From positions 18,685,441 to 18,749,440 of the forward strand of contig CM029386.1 in the NCBI GenBank assembly GCA_017165825.1: a stretch of DNA of 64,000 nucleotides, read 5' to 3'. Origin of the DNA: Hepsetus odoe. Taxonomy: Eukaryota > Chordata > Actinopteri > Characiformes > Hepsetidae. Position 1 is the stretch's first letter, and each line of letters opens with the position of its first letter. Position numbers and translations under genes: made by a program. The notes below the pieces were generated by a model. That model made no database searches. It worked only from the letters and a program-made list of their open reading frames with translations, and had not been told where the DNA came from. This document shows positions 1 through 11,088 of the stretch, piece after piece.

Positions 1-165
1 TTGTTTTATTTAAATCTGAGGGTGGGCCAAAATGCCTGTCCTGTAGTGAACATCACATTAAACTTGCACCATCATGAATAAACTGCACTGAATGAACTAA
101 AGGGAGAGAAAATGCGAATCAGCGAGGCAACTATGTGTCTAAATATGGTAAATCTTTCAAATTAT

Positions 166-291
166 GGCTGCGTCCCAAATCGCATCCTAGTACAGTAAGT
201 AGTATGTAATGGGTTGAACACACACCCATTTTAAAGGAGTTCTTGAGTGTTTAGTGTAACGTATACAGGCGTGCGCTTTGGGACGCAACCC
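166..291. mobile_element. Small MITE-like element with about 20-bp inverted ends
   Basis: The left end GGCTGCGTCCCAAATCGCA (166-184) is matched in inverse by the right end at 272-291, which reads GGGTTGCGTCCCAAAGCGCA on the minus strand. The 126-bp unit has no coding capacity. The ends resemble the 'GCGTCCCAAA' termini of short non-autonomous DNA transposons common in fish; a similar left end appears at 17712 in get3 intron 1. The superfamily is not assigned and no clear target duplication is seen. Confidence 0.5.
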
Positions 292-1138
292 AACCTTTAG
301 TCAAAGTCTCAAACTAGGTCCCACAAAGAGGGAAACAAAACAAAAAGAAAATGTACAGCTGAAAAGTGGCTCTGTTTATTTTGTATTAAAGCTAAGGCTA
401 CATTTGAAGGTAAAATTGATTTTCCGTGTCTCTTAAATGTCTCGCCGCCATAAAACAGACGGCAGGGGTTTCTAGTTGTGGTGTATGTCCTTACCGGGTG
501 TTGGTTTTTTTGTGTGTGTTTTTTTTATATCCAGACGCACTTTTGAACAATTTTTATAGCTCCGACATTCTTCCTTTCTCCTTCACACAAACAAAAACAC
601 CGCCACTAGAAAGGAAGTGACGCAAACGACTACGTCAATCAAAAACCGCCTTCACGAGCGTAGTATGAAAACAACTACATCAACAAAAAAAACTCTTTAT
701 TTTTTATTTTCAATTTTAAATATGTTTTTTAAAATGTATATAAAATATAAAATTACAAAAAAATCGGTGAAGAAAAGTAGATCCAAACCAACACACTCGG
801 GGTCGGGCGCGCGAATTGATAGAATAAAAGTCTTGGCTTCGTAAAGAAGACAAATAAATAAAAATAAAAATAAATCTACCTAGACAGGCTAGAGACTTTC
901 TTTTATAATGGGTGATTTGTTTTTATTTATTTTTTATCTACTAGGCAGAAATTCTCGATGGATTTTTTATGAGTATTTAAGATATTAAATAGGCAAAACC
1001 ATAAAAATACAAATAACTGAACAAAAAATAATAACTGAAATTCTTGTTTCAATGCACTGCCGTCTCTGAACTAGATATATATATAAATCACATATATATC
1101 ACAGAATACCACATTCTCCTTCTCAACTTATACACTGT
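292..1138. other. Gene-free AT-rich spacer
   Basis: No exon with supportable splice sites or family similarity is seen. Short open frames here are lysine/asparagine-rich products of AT-rich sequence. A pair of CRE-like words (TGACGCAAACGACTACGTCA, 617-636) is the only notable motif and is too little to call a promoter. Confidence 0.4.
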
Positions 1139-1383
1139 AAGTGAAAGTGACAACCCTTGTCATTGCGAGGTCACAGCACAGCAGACAGTGAACCACAACG
1201 AAATTGGACCTCTGTATTTAACCCATGCACACTCAAACACCATGCAGCAGTGGGCAGCTATTGAGCGCCCGGGGAGCAGTGACAGGGGACGGCACCTTGC
1301 TCCAGGGTATTGGGAAGGGGCTCGAACCCCCGATCCTCCGATCATGCAGCCAACACCCCTAACCACTAGGCCACCGCTACCCT
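1139..1383 (-). mobile_element. SINE family A, near full length
   Basis: This is a tRNA-headed SINE in minus orientation. Read on the minus strand it begins with a box A-like GGCCTAGTGGTTAGG and ends with GTCACTTTCACTT. The same 240-250 bp unit recurs more than 20 times in this window, which is the main evidence for it. Confidence 0.8.
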
Positions 1384-1435
1384 AAATGATAGTTCAATGA
1401 TAGTTCATCCAGCTCTTACTGCTCTGTAGCTCAAA

Positions 1436-1498
1436 TCCTACCCCTCACTTGTAAGTTGCTTTGGATGAAAGGTTCTAAATAAGTAAATGTAAACGTAC
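1436..1498 (+). mobile_element. Fragment of SINE family B tail
   Basis: A diverged copy of the 3' tail that elsewhere reads GTCGCTCTGGATAAGAGCG followed by TCTGCTAAATGCC. Only the tail is present here. Confidence 0.35.
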
Positions 1499-1718
1499 AT
1501 GTTAACATGTTCTACTGAATATGGAAGCAGGAAGAACTATTTCTAGCCTGCCACCAGTTCAAAAAACACAGAAAATAGGTCAAACAGGTTTATAGAATGC
1601 ATTTGATGATGGGTGAGAAATGAGAAGGCTGCATGAAAGGCAGAAGAGGAATGTTCTTTAACTTTAATATTCAGCAAAGAATTGTAGACCTCTCACTACG
1701 AGGAAAAAAAAAAGACTT

Positions 1719-1930
1719 CTTGTCATTGTGAGTACACAGCACACAGTGAACCACAATGAAATTGGACCTCTGCATTTAACTCATGCACACAAACACACAC
1801 CATGCAGCAGGGGGCAGCTATGAAAGCACCCGGGGAGCAGTGACGGGGATGGTACCTTGCTCAGGGGTACCTCAGGGCAACCTACTGGTAAGGGGTTTGA
1901 ACCCACAATCTTCCGATTGTCTGGCCAACT
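1719..1930 (-). mobile_element. SINE family A, tRNA head truncated
   Basis: Same body as the copy at 1139-1383 (GCAGCAGGGGGCAGCTAT and GGGTACCTCAGGGCAACCTA), but the tRNA-like head is lost at the right end. Confidence 0.7.
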
Positions 1931-2854
1931 AGAAATGAATCAGTCCACGCTGTTAAATATTACACCCTGCAAAGAAATGCAGACAGAAGGGCTTCAGATG
2001 GCTTCAGATGGCATGTTGTTTTATTGATGAAAGCTATTTATCGTTTCTCAAACTGGTTACTTTTCTTTGATGGTCTCCCCTTTAAACTGCATTTTTACTT
2101 TCAATCTATTGAAAACCAAGCTGTCTGAATGCCCAGCATTTACACAAATCATCCCTTTGGTTACCAGTACAATCTCATATCAAGTGCAGCGAGGTTTTCT
2201 CTCTAACAGCTTAAATTTATTTTAGTTGAGTTATTAAGATACGATTACCATATCTTATATGAAAGTTTGAACACTGACAGTAATTTATATCTGGTTTTAG
2301 TTCGTCTCAAACAAAGACATCATAAACTCCTGAACCCAGCTTTGTGTCCATGAAGACTGACATTTCTACAGAATTCAGAATTCTCTATTAAAAAGCTGCC
2401 TGGAAGACAATAAAAAAGTTTAATTTGCCTCTGTGTGCTGTTCTCATGGTATGAGAGGCAATAAAATCCCCAAAGATCCCTGCTGATGAACTGCAAGAAA
2501 AAGAAATGTTTTGGGGTTATCAGGTCTCCAAAACAACCTTCAGGTGCCACCCTGTGCCAACGGTTACCTGAAAGATATGGCAGAGAAAAATCCTTCCCTG
2601 TCTATTGACTGAAACTGTGTTCTATGTTCCATGAAACAAAACTGAGCTTTATGGCCAACATTTTTAGTTATTTTTGTATTTCTGTTTGAAGTCCAACAAG
2701 GAGCCAAATATTTCTGAAGTCCATACAACACAAAAGCTGATGTCTAAATTATTGCTGATGAATTTGTATTTCATTTAAAGGTTGGATTTTTCTCATTTGT
2801 TCAGCTGAATCTACTTCACCGAAATGTGGATTTTTTTATAATCCTTTACACTCC

Positions 2855-3124
2855 TACAGTACTGTGCAAAAGTTTTAGGCAGGTGTGGAAAAAATGCTGT
2901 ATACAAAGAAAACTTTCAGAAATGGAAGTGTTAATCATTTATTTTCATCAGTCAACAAAATGCAGTGAATGAACAAAAGAGAATCTAAATCAAATCAATA
3001 TTAGGTGTGTCCACCCTTCAAAACAGCATCAGTTCTTCTAGGTACACTTGCACACAGTTTTTGAAGGAACTTTTGTTTACAGCATTTTTTCCACACCTGC
3101 CTAAAACTTTTGCACAGTACTGTA
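2855..3124. mobile_element. Tc1/mariner-type MITE with perfect 47-bp inverted repeats
   Basis: Positions 2855-2901 and 3078-3124 are exact reverse complements of each other (47 of 47 by eye), beginning TACAGTACTGTGCAAAAG. The outermost TA on each side fits the TA target duplication of the Tc1/mariner superfamily. The 176-bp interior has no transposase frame, so this looks like an internally deleted, non-autonomous copy. The perfect arms suggest recent origin or gene conversion between the arms. Confidence 0.8.
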
Positions 3125-3229
3125 TATTTCATATACTGTTCAATTCAAGCACCCAAATTATATTCTCTGTAATGTCAATGCATAATAATTGAATAATGAA
3201 TCCATGAATTTCAGATATTCTGCCATTTT

Positions 3230-3345
3230 TACAGTACTGTGTAAAAGTCTTGATTTTCAGCTTCTGTATGTTTAGCTTGGAAATCCCTTTGTGGTGCAAA
3301 AACACAAATTTAAGCCTGTCATTTTTTTTGCATAAATAAGTAGAT
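3230..3345. mobile_element. Single end of a related mariner-type repeat
   Basis: ACAGTACTGTGTAAAAGTCT at 3231-3250 resembles the end of the MITE at 2855 and the outer ends of the element at 8653-10551. No matching inverted end is found nearby, so it is probably a fragment. Confidence 0.35.
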
Positions 3346-3369
3346 CAAATTTTTAAAATGGTTAATGGT

Positions 3370-3545
3370 AAAGCTATGTCACGGCCTCCACCGAGCCCCA
3401 GTCATGGCCGCGGTCCTGGTCACCGGACTTCCACATCTTCCACAGCGCCCATTCATCACAGCCCAATCCCTCACGTCTGGCCACCCGGGTACTTAAGGAA
3501 TTCCAGACGGACCCAGACCCGTCTGTTCTACATCCATACTACCAT
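3370..3545. repeat. GC-rich island, probable dispersed-repeat fragment
   Basis: A GC-rich block beginning GTCACGGCCTCCACC stands out from AT-rich flanks. It resembles the opening of the block at 46852 (GTCACGGTGGTGG). No exon can be supported in it; the family is not identified. Confidence 0.3.
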
Positions 3546-4776
3546 TTTGTTTGCTTCCTGACTGATTTGTTAACTATTAAAGGTACTAGATTGTTGTCTA
3601 GTGCCTCCTTTCCCCTTTTTTCCAACATGACAAGCTTATTGGCTAAAGTGTTTAAATGCTTATTTAGCAAAGCTTCTGAGAATACATTTCTGACCATTGT
3701 ATGCACATTTTTTAAAATATATTTCAGTTTTACCAATCCCAGTGTAAGAAAAACAATCCCAAGAGAAATAAGAAGTTTCATTGTGCAGTTTTTGAGTTTG
3801 AGATCAGAAAAATACTGTTGCGTCATCTGTGATGAATCAAGCTATGCTCTTTTGTTTTAAGGCTGTGCAAAAACAATCTCACAGAGAAAAGGTGTGCAAT
3901 ACTAGTTTCAGTTCCTGGGTCAAGTTATTCATGTGTGAGAGAACTGAACCTGAGCAAAAACTTCTTGCTCGATTCCGGAGTGAAGCAGCTCTCCTTTGGA
4001 CTGGTGAACCGAATCTGTAAACTGGAGACACTGAAATAAAATTCCTGTCATTTACATAAGTGGAAGAAGAACTTCACATTTTCTTGTGTTCATCAGGATA
4101 TGTGAATGTAATGTTAGGTGTGTCCCCCTCACCACAGTGGAGGACACTGGTGTGACCAACTATCCCACTCCAAACACTGCAGGGACATTAGTTTTATGTT
4201 CCATATGGAAAAAAGGTTATTTCATGCACAAGAGCAGACTCCAAAAAATTTTAAATACCACCTTAATCTGCAGACTCAACAGTCTATTATCGCACTGTTG
4301 ACATGGCAACTCACTAAAACATTTTATCTTTTGGCTCAACATCTTCTTGTATTGCGCTGTTATAGACAGTTGAACAAATTTCTTTTCATTTGTATATTTT
4401 TCCTCTCAGGCTGATTGATTGTCAACTGACAAAGAGGAGTTGTGTGTATCTTGCCTCTGCTCTCATACAGAAGACCTCATGTCTGTGATTCAGGGGTGCA
4501 GTTGCTCACTGATGCTCTGAGAAAACCTCAATGTAAACTGGTGACATTAAGGTGAGTGCAGGACTGGTAGAGTCACACCCTTCACACCTGCCTATTCATA
4601 GTTACATCTTCCATGGTATATGATTCTGGGCTAAAAGGTTTGCAACCATCAGTTATTCTTAATGTGTAAACCCACAAATTATAAACTCCATCCATTAAGC
4701 CCTCATTAAAACCATATATTCTCTAATGCGCAATAATTTAAAGATGTTTTCTACTGAACTATGATATTCAGTGTTA
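3546..4776. other. Spacer without supported genes
   Basis: Overlapping frames of about 95 codons exist on both strands at 3539-3860, but they are antiparallel, AT-rich and match no family I know. I see no splice-supported exon here. Confidence 0.35.
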
Positions 4777-4831
4777 GGGTAGGGTGGTGGTGGTCTAGTG
4801 GTAGGATACTTGCCTATGGATCTATAGCTCA
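4777..4831 (+). mobile_element. SINE family B, 5' head, split from its body
   Basis: The head GGTGGTGGTGGTCTAGTGG runs to ...TATAGCTCA and then stops. The expected continuation AGAGGTCCCAGG resumes only at 5397. Intact copies at 42582 and 45127 show that the two pieces belong together. Confidence 0.6.
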
Positions 4832-5175
4832 ATTATTATTATTATTATATATTATCCATCCATCCATCCATTATCTGCCGCTTGTCCCAAACGGGGTCGC
4901 GGGGGAGTGCTGGTGTCCAACCCAGCGCACACAGGGCGAGGATGGGGGACGCACCCTGGACAGGTCGCCAGCCCATCGCAGGGATATTATATATTATATT
5001 ATTACTATATATTATATTATTATATATTATTATGATTATTACATTTACATTTGTTTACTTGTTTATTTATAATTTATGTATAACTTATTTATTACTATTT
5101 ACTGTGTATCTGGTCATCTTTCCTTATCTTTCCTGCCTTTATATTCTTTATTTCTTTATTTCTCTTGTCATGTAG

Positions 5176-5223
<48 letters not shown>

Positions 5224-5392
5224 TATATCATTTATTGCTCTTGTATATGGATGTTCCTCGTTCTTTATATTTTCTTATTTTCTTTACATCTATCTTTCTA
5301 TATTCTTTCTGTCTCCTTGATAAAGAGCCCTGTAACACCCAAATTTCCCATTTGTGGGATAATAAAAGATTACTCTCTCTCTCTCTCTCTCT
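4832..5392 (+). mobile_element. LINE 3' tail inserted into a SINE
   Basis: A non-LTR retrotransposon-like 3' tail ending TTCCCATTTGTGGGATAATA plus a CT microsatellite. It contains an (AT)n run at about 5176-5213. A related tail lies in reverse orientation at 50495-50720, also next to an (AT)n run. A second repeat (4850-4983, CCATCCATCC, CCGCTTGTCCC) lies inside it. The insert is flanked by CTCA on both sides (4828-4831 and 5393-5396). Confidence 0.5.
4850..4983 (+). repeat. Dispersed LINE-tail-like repeat (family C)
   Basis: CCATCCATCCATTATCTGCC, then GGGTCGCGGGGGAGTGCTGG, ending CGCCAGCCCATCGCAGGG. The same unit recurs at 5743-5866. Such repeats are common in fish genomes as truncated non-LTR element ends; I do not assign a family name. 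Confidence 0.55.
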
Positions 5393-5549
5393 CTCAAGAG
5401 GTCCCAGGTTCGAATCCCACCTCTGGCACTACCATCACTGGGTCCCTGAGCAAGACCCTTAACCCTGAGTGTCTCCAGGGGGACTGTCCCTGTAATTAGG
5501 ACATGTAAGTCGCTCTGGATAAGAGCGTCAGCTAAATGCCAGAAATGTA
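5393..5549 (+). mobile_element. SINE family B body and tail
   Basis: Continues the SINE broken at 4831: box B-like GGTTCGAATCCC, then CCCTGAGCAAGACCCTTAAC and the tail GCTCTGGATAAGAGCG. See the split-SINE finding. Confidence 0.65.
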
Positions 5550-5742
5550 AGTGGTGAACTATTACAGCTATGTAGGTCTTAAATTTCAAAACTTGGTCCA
5601 ACAAATCCATAACCTTAATAATTCCAATTTCAAAACATTTTATAAAAAGCACCCTAATTGGATTTCTAATAGTATGTTGTCAATTGACCTATCGTTTTTG
5701 TTTTAGCCTTTTATTTTCACTTTGTAAAAGAAATTTAATGTG

Positions 5743-5866
5743 TTCCATCCATCCATTTTCTGCCGCTTGTCCCAAAAGGGGTCGTGGGGGAGTGCTGGTG
5801 TCCAACCCAGCGCACACAGGGTGAAGTACAGGGGATACACCCTGGACAGGTCGCCAGCCCATCGCA
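5743..5866 (+). repeat. Dispersed LINE-tail-like repeat (family C)
   Basis: Second copy of the 4850-4983 unit (CCATCCATTTTCTGCCGC to CGCCAGCCCATCGCA). It runs directly into a truncated SINE A at about 5866. Confidence 0.55.
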
Positions 5867-5981
5867 GTAGCAAGACAGGGACAGCACCTTGCTCAAGGGT
5901 ACCTCAGGGCAAACCCATTGGGAAGGGGTTCGAACCCCAACCCTCCGATCATGTGGCCAACGCACTAGGCCACCGCTGCCC
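5866..5981 (-). mobile_element. SINE family A, 3' part missing
   Basis: Minus-strand copy retaining the tRNA-like head (box B region GGTTCGAACCCC, box A region GGCCTAGTGCG) but lacking its tail, which is replaced by the family C repeat. Confidence 0.65.
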
Positions 5982-6041
5982 CTAATTTAATGGGTTGTGT
6001 TTAAAAATGTGAGACAAACATGTAGTGAAGTAATAATCAGT

Positions 6042-6275
6042 TCTGTCATTGTGAAACATGGCACAGCACACAGTGAGACACAATGAAAGGCAACCCCTGC
6101 TTTTCACTCATACACACTGTGCAGCAGTGACCAGCTATTTAAAGCACCCAGGGAGCAGTGATGGGGACAGTACCTTGCTCAAGGGTACTTCAGGGCAACC
6201 TACTGGTCTGGAATACAAACCCATGACCTTCCAATCCTGGGGCCAACTCTCTGACCACTAGGCCACCTCTGCCCC
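6042..6275 (-). mobile_element. SINE family A
   Basis: Near-complete minus-strand copy from GTCATTGTGAAACATGGCAC to CACTAGGCCACCTCTGCCCC. Confidence 0.75.
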
Positions 6276-7751
6276 TAATCAAGTAATGACACTAAGCACT
6301 AGAGTAATAATTATTGAGTAATAATGATAAACCAATTTTCTATTACTGGTTTATTTAATGGACATTTCTTTAAATCAGTAATATGTTAATATGCCACTCA
6401 TCATCATCTGCTATTGGAATAAATATGTTTTTAAAAGAGTGAAAAGATCAGTGTGTTTTTGTAATTGAGCACGTTTATATTAAGAGCTCAAAAGTAATAA
6501 GATAAAGCAGAATATAATCTATTTTTAAAAGAATATTTAAGTCACAATTGGGTTATTAAGCATGTACTGTACAGCTTTAACTTTAAGCAATAAGACAATG
6601 GAAATGAATTATTTGGGGTAGAAAAGAGGTGTAGAAAGGAGTAGATAAAGAATGGACAGAATAGGTGCAAATCAAAAACAATGAGGTCCATAAAGACTCC
6701 TGGAAAGTTTTGACGTGTAACTTTCAAAATATGCAAATGATAAATGAAGAAAACTACCTAAAAGCAGTTACTGGCTAGTCGTTCTAACAACAATAATAAA
6801 AAAAATATAATAAAATAAAATAATAATTTCTTTATGTAAACCATCAATGACAAAATCATTAACAGCAACAATAACAACATAATAATTATAATTATTAGTA
6901 TTACTCTCTTTAACATCACCTCTCAGTTCCTCACTGGAGTTGTCCTGAATGCTCTTTGAAGCTGCCGTGGTCTTCAATAGCTGTCTGGACTGGAGCTGTG
7001 GTGTCTCCTCTGTTTGTTCCTCCTGACTCAGATGCTCTTTCTCCCTTGATGGTGATTTTTTTTTTTTCTGCAGAACTAACCGAGTGGAAAAACTGAATCA
7101 ACAAAAGCTCGCCTTTTAGCACACTATGACACGATGTGCCCTCGCCTGCTTAACATGAAAAACACACCAAATAAGGAGCCATTCTTCCCCCGAAAAACCC
7201 CACACACACAAAAGTGGAACATATCATTTAACGCTGAGAAGAAAAGGCGGAGGGGCTGCAAAAAAGAAGCACTTTCATTGTAATTCATTGAGTTGTTCAA
7301 AACGCCAGAAAAGAGGGAAGAGAAGAAAAGAAGGGAGGGGACATTCATGAGTACAGATGCCCCAGAGACAAGGAGTAAGAGAAAATAGAGAGTGAGAGAG
7401 AAGGGATGGGAGGCGAGGGGGGTGAAGGCCATCCATCACACTGTCTGAGGCTGTGAGGAAATGTCAGGACAGAAGAACCATATGGCCCCGACTGATGTGC
7501 AGCCCTGCTGCAGTATTGCTGCCTGCGGGACGTCCCTCCGACTCCACTGACAGCTTGTTTGTCCTTCATGCTTCACACTTCAGCATTAGAGTCTCAACTG
7601 AGGAACAAAACAGAAGCACTGAAAGAGAAACTGCAAAAAAAAAAAAAAAACTTGCTTTTTGTGTTTCTCTCTCTCTCCCATCTTTTACTCTATCTCACTT
7701 TGAAATTTCTCTCTTTCTCTCTTTCATTTGCTCTTTCCTACTCTCTCTCTT

Positions 7752-7795
<44 letters not shown>

Positions 7796-8652
7796 CCCCT
7801 CTCTCTCTCTCTAACTCTCTCTCTTGTTTCTTTTCTCTTTGCAGCCCCAGATTGGTGTTTCTCACATAAATTTTGGGCCCAGTGGCCAAACACACGTCGG
7901 TGGGTCAATAAGCCAAGACACGCTTGTAGAGAGAGAAAAGGCAAAAGGCGAGCTGAGAGGCTGCTGCTTCTTTGAAAAGGAGCAAAAACAAAAGCAAGAA
8001 TTGGGCTAAAATGGATAAAAAAGAGGAAAAAAGAAAGAAAGGAGACAAGGCAGTTAGCATTTGCTAAAAAGCTTTTTTTCTGGGTGGGTGGGGGTGCAGT
8101 TTGTTAAGTGGTGCTGAAGAAAGAAAGAGAGTTTGTCCAGATTTCCACTGACGTTTTCATTAGAATAAGAGAGAAAACAAACTCCATCAACCGAAAAAAC
8201 AAAAGACAGAATGCCCTAAAGGCCTGTATCACAACACCAGGTGCACGAGACACATAAATAAAAATAAATAAATAAATAAATAACACTGTTCACGTCTTAA
8301 AATCATAGTAATGCTGTAAGAAACTATATAGTATATATAGTTATCATAGCAATAAAGTAATAATAATAATAATAATAATAATGAATGAATGAATGAATTA
8401 ATTAATTAATGCATAATAACCCTGTTACGCTTGATATCACTCATACACTCACTTTTATTAATAATATTTAGTTGTTTCTTTATTCACATATTTATTTAAT
8501 AACACTAATATTAACTGCCACTATGATTACTACAACTGCTATTACTACTACCAATAATAATAATATAGCAATATAACAAGATGGCCGTTATAAGAAACAT
8601 TGTTAGTATTATTGTGTGTATACTTGTGTGTCTATACGAGTTATTTAAAAGG
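6276..8652. other. Gene-free spacer with low-complexity tracts
   Basis: AT-rich DNA with ATT-type microsatellites (6789-6900), a CT-rich block (7660-7835) and short ATT/AATG runs (8355-8410). Reading frames here are serine/leucine-rich or arginine/glutamate-rich products of the CT repeat. No exon is supported. Confidence 0.4.
7660..7835. repeat. (CT)n low-complexity tract
   Basis: About 175 bp of interrupted CT dinucleotide repeats with TTTCTC interruptions, preceded by an A(16) run near 7635. Confidence 0.85.
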
Positions 8653-10551
8653 CTATACAGCACTGTGTGAAAATCTTTAGCTGCCCCTCATTTCTTTATA
8701 TTTTACTAGGGACTCACCCTGTTGATGCAAAAATACTGCACCTTGCGTGCAGTTATTAGGTATTTTGAGGCTTCATTTTAATCTGGAACAAATCCAGTGC
8801 TATCAGTCAAAGCAGAATGTTAAAATCCTAAAACCTGAATGTTTTACAAAGGAAAGGTGAATATGAACATTCTCAGGGGATACATATGTGTGCACAATTA
8901 TTAGGAAATTATTAGTGCAGGATTATTACACAGCTAAATGAAAAACAAATTTTTCCCATCTCAGTTGTTTTTTCCATCTGTTAAAGTGAGACTAATAAAC
9001 AAACAACAAACAACTCAAAATTAACAAACATTTCTGACATTAAACTGAAATTAACGGAGTCGGTCAGTTTCTTGATCTGCTGGCGATCAGTGTTTTGTGC
9101 AGCTGCAACCAAAGCCTCCCAGAGTCTGTTCAGAGAGGTGGACTTTTCTCCTTCCCCTTAAATCTCCCATTTAGGAAGGTCCACATGTTCTCAGTAGAGT
9201 TTAGGTCAGGTGAGGAAGGGGGCCATGTCATTATTCTTTCATCTTTAAGGTCTTTACAGGTGAGACACACAGTGGAGAACTCCCATGCATGTGATGAAGC
9301 ATCACCCTGCAAGAAATCATGTCTGGGAGATGATTAGAGTCCATCCTCAACCCGAAAAGGTCCAACTAGCTCATCTTTGATAATACCAGCCCAGACCAGT
9401 ACCCCACCTCCACCTTGCTGGTGTCTGAGTGGAAGTGGAGCTCTGTCCCATTACTGATTCAGACACGGGCTCATCCATCTGGTCTGTCAAGAGTCACCCT
9501 CATCTCATCTCATCAGTCCAAAAAAATCTGTCTTGAGATATTTCTTTGACGTTTCAACTTATGTGTCTTGTTCAGTGTTTGTGAGGTTTCTGTCCTGGTC
9601 TCTGAGCACTGAACACCTTGTTCTTCTGGACACTCCAGGTAGGTTCAGTTCTGGAATATGAAAGCACTGGACGATCATCGTTTCCTGGTAGCTTCGTGTT
9701 TGATTCTTCTCAAATCTTTGGCAGTTCATTTGTGTCTTTTTTTTCAACACGTTTCTTGCGACCCTGCTGACTGTTTGCGACAAACCATTTGGTGGTTCTG
9801 TGATCATGCCCTGATATCTTAGCAATTTCAAGAGAGCTGCATCCCTCTGAAAGACCTTTTACAATTTTGGACTCAGTGTCAGTTCTGTCTCTTTTTTGGC
9901 CTGTTTTGCCTGGAAAAGAAGCTGCCTAATAATTCTGCACACCTTGATAAAGGTGTTGATCTCCTTGATCACATGAATATACACCACCTGATCTGCTAAA
10001 ATCCAATCAGCATTCAAGTTTATACAGCTCTGAGTTGGAATATATGCATAAAAATATGATCAAAATACTCACTTGCATAATGATCGTGCACTGCATATTT
10101 TATGCATGAAAGACTGTCATGTCGTTTTATTACTGAGGAGATTAAAGTAAAGACATGGGAGTTAATGTTTCAGTGCTCCAGGCTGCAAAGTGCTTAAAAA
10201 CACAAGGTTCTAGATGAGGTTTTTACAACCATTCAGCATTGAGCATCAGCAGTAAACTAATCACCTGATCATCTGGAAGCACCTGTTTCTTTGCTGCTTC
10301 AAGTCTTGAGTTAGATGCTTTGTTCTGCTTGAATGATTCATACATGGGTCACTGTGTGGATTAACAAACTAAACACAATCCTCTGAAACTGGTCAGGTTC
10401 AGAGACTGGAGTGAAAATAAGACAAAAACTTTGTCCTTCAGGAAGTCTGGAGAACTGTTCCTCAAAAATACATTAGAAAACAATTCTGACCTTTTCAAAG
10501 CAAAATATGAAGAAATGAATGGTGGCTCAAGATTTTTGTATAGTACTGTAT
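8653..10551. mobile_element. Mariner-type non-autonomous element carrying a second transposon
   Basis: The left end TACAGCACTGTGTGAAAATC (8653) and the right end near 10551 (minus strand TACAGTACTATACAAAAATC) form inverted ends. The arms align with an uninterrupted relative at about 14330-14790: the word GCAAAAATACT occurs at 8729 and 14361, and the next shared block starts near 10110 and 14400. The intervening 1.35 kb, absent from the relative, carries another transposon with transposase remains on the minus strand. Confidence 0.55.
8888..9942 (-). pseudogene. Degenerate Tc1/mariner transposase element
   Basis: A relic flanked by 18-bp inverted ends, GTGTGCACAATTATTAGG at 8888-8905 and its near complement at 9925-9942 (17 of 18). 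Frames on the minus strand carry broken transposase segments. One around 9130-9312 contains WPPSSPDLNSTENMW, the form of the conserved WP-SPDLNPIEN-W block next to the last catalytic acidic residue in Tc1/mariner transposases. Frames shift several times and no full-length protein remains, so it is presumably inactive. More diverged similarity extends outward to about 8735 and 10100, so the true ends of the inserted element may be wider than given. Confidence 0.65.
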
Positions 10552-10854
10552 ATTCACAAAAGTTTTGCATGGGTTATATTTATGATTCACTTTTTTCAGT
10601 GTGTAAAATTCAGCAAATTAGTAGTACTGATGTAGTCATCTTAGGGTTTATATAAACCCTATAAATATATATAAATATAAATATATATATAAAATTTACC
10701 TTAGCATTTTACTGTATAATTGCAACAGAATATGGTACAGTTGTGAGCTCAAACTAAATAAACTGTAAACATCACTCAGAACTGTTTAGTAGTTTTTTTT
10801 TTGAGGGTGTTTATGTAGATTTAGTAAAAATACTCTACACATTTTGAAAAATAT

Positions 10855-10868
10855 TTTATTGATTTATT
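10855..10868 (-). terminator. Candidate polyadenylation signals of the lbx2-like gene
   Basis: Two AATAAA words on the minus strand (10868-10863 and 10860-10855) lie about 220-235 bp beyond the stop codon at 11089. Confidence 0.4.
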
Positions 10869-11088
10869 TCATGCATTAGACAGCCACACTTGTGAGCACT
10901 GGTCCTTCAGCAATGCCTGTATGGCACAATACTGTAAGTGTGGATGGTATAAAAAGGGCAAATCCATCTAAAATACATATAAATACTCATTAAACACATC
11001 AGACTGAGCGAGAAGTCACTTTTATGGTCCCTTTTTTGTGACCTTTGCATAAAGAACATTTTAAACAAAACCTATTTTTTACTGCATG

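Noticed and set aside
1160..1366. Open frames of 68-113 codons on both strands within 1044-1385
   Set aside because: They are translations of a SINE A copy; the same peptides recur at other SINE copies.
3539..3860. Overlapping frames of 95 and 97 codons on opposite strands
   Set aside because: Antiparallel, AT-rich, no family similarity, no supporting splice signals.
7453..7975. Two 138-codon frames rich in serine and leucine
   Set aside because: They read through the CT repeat; repeat-derived peptides such as LSLSLSLS are not evidence of a gene.
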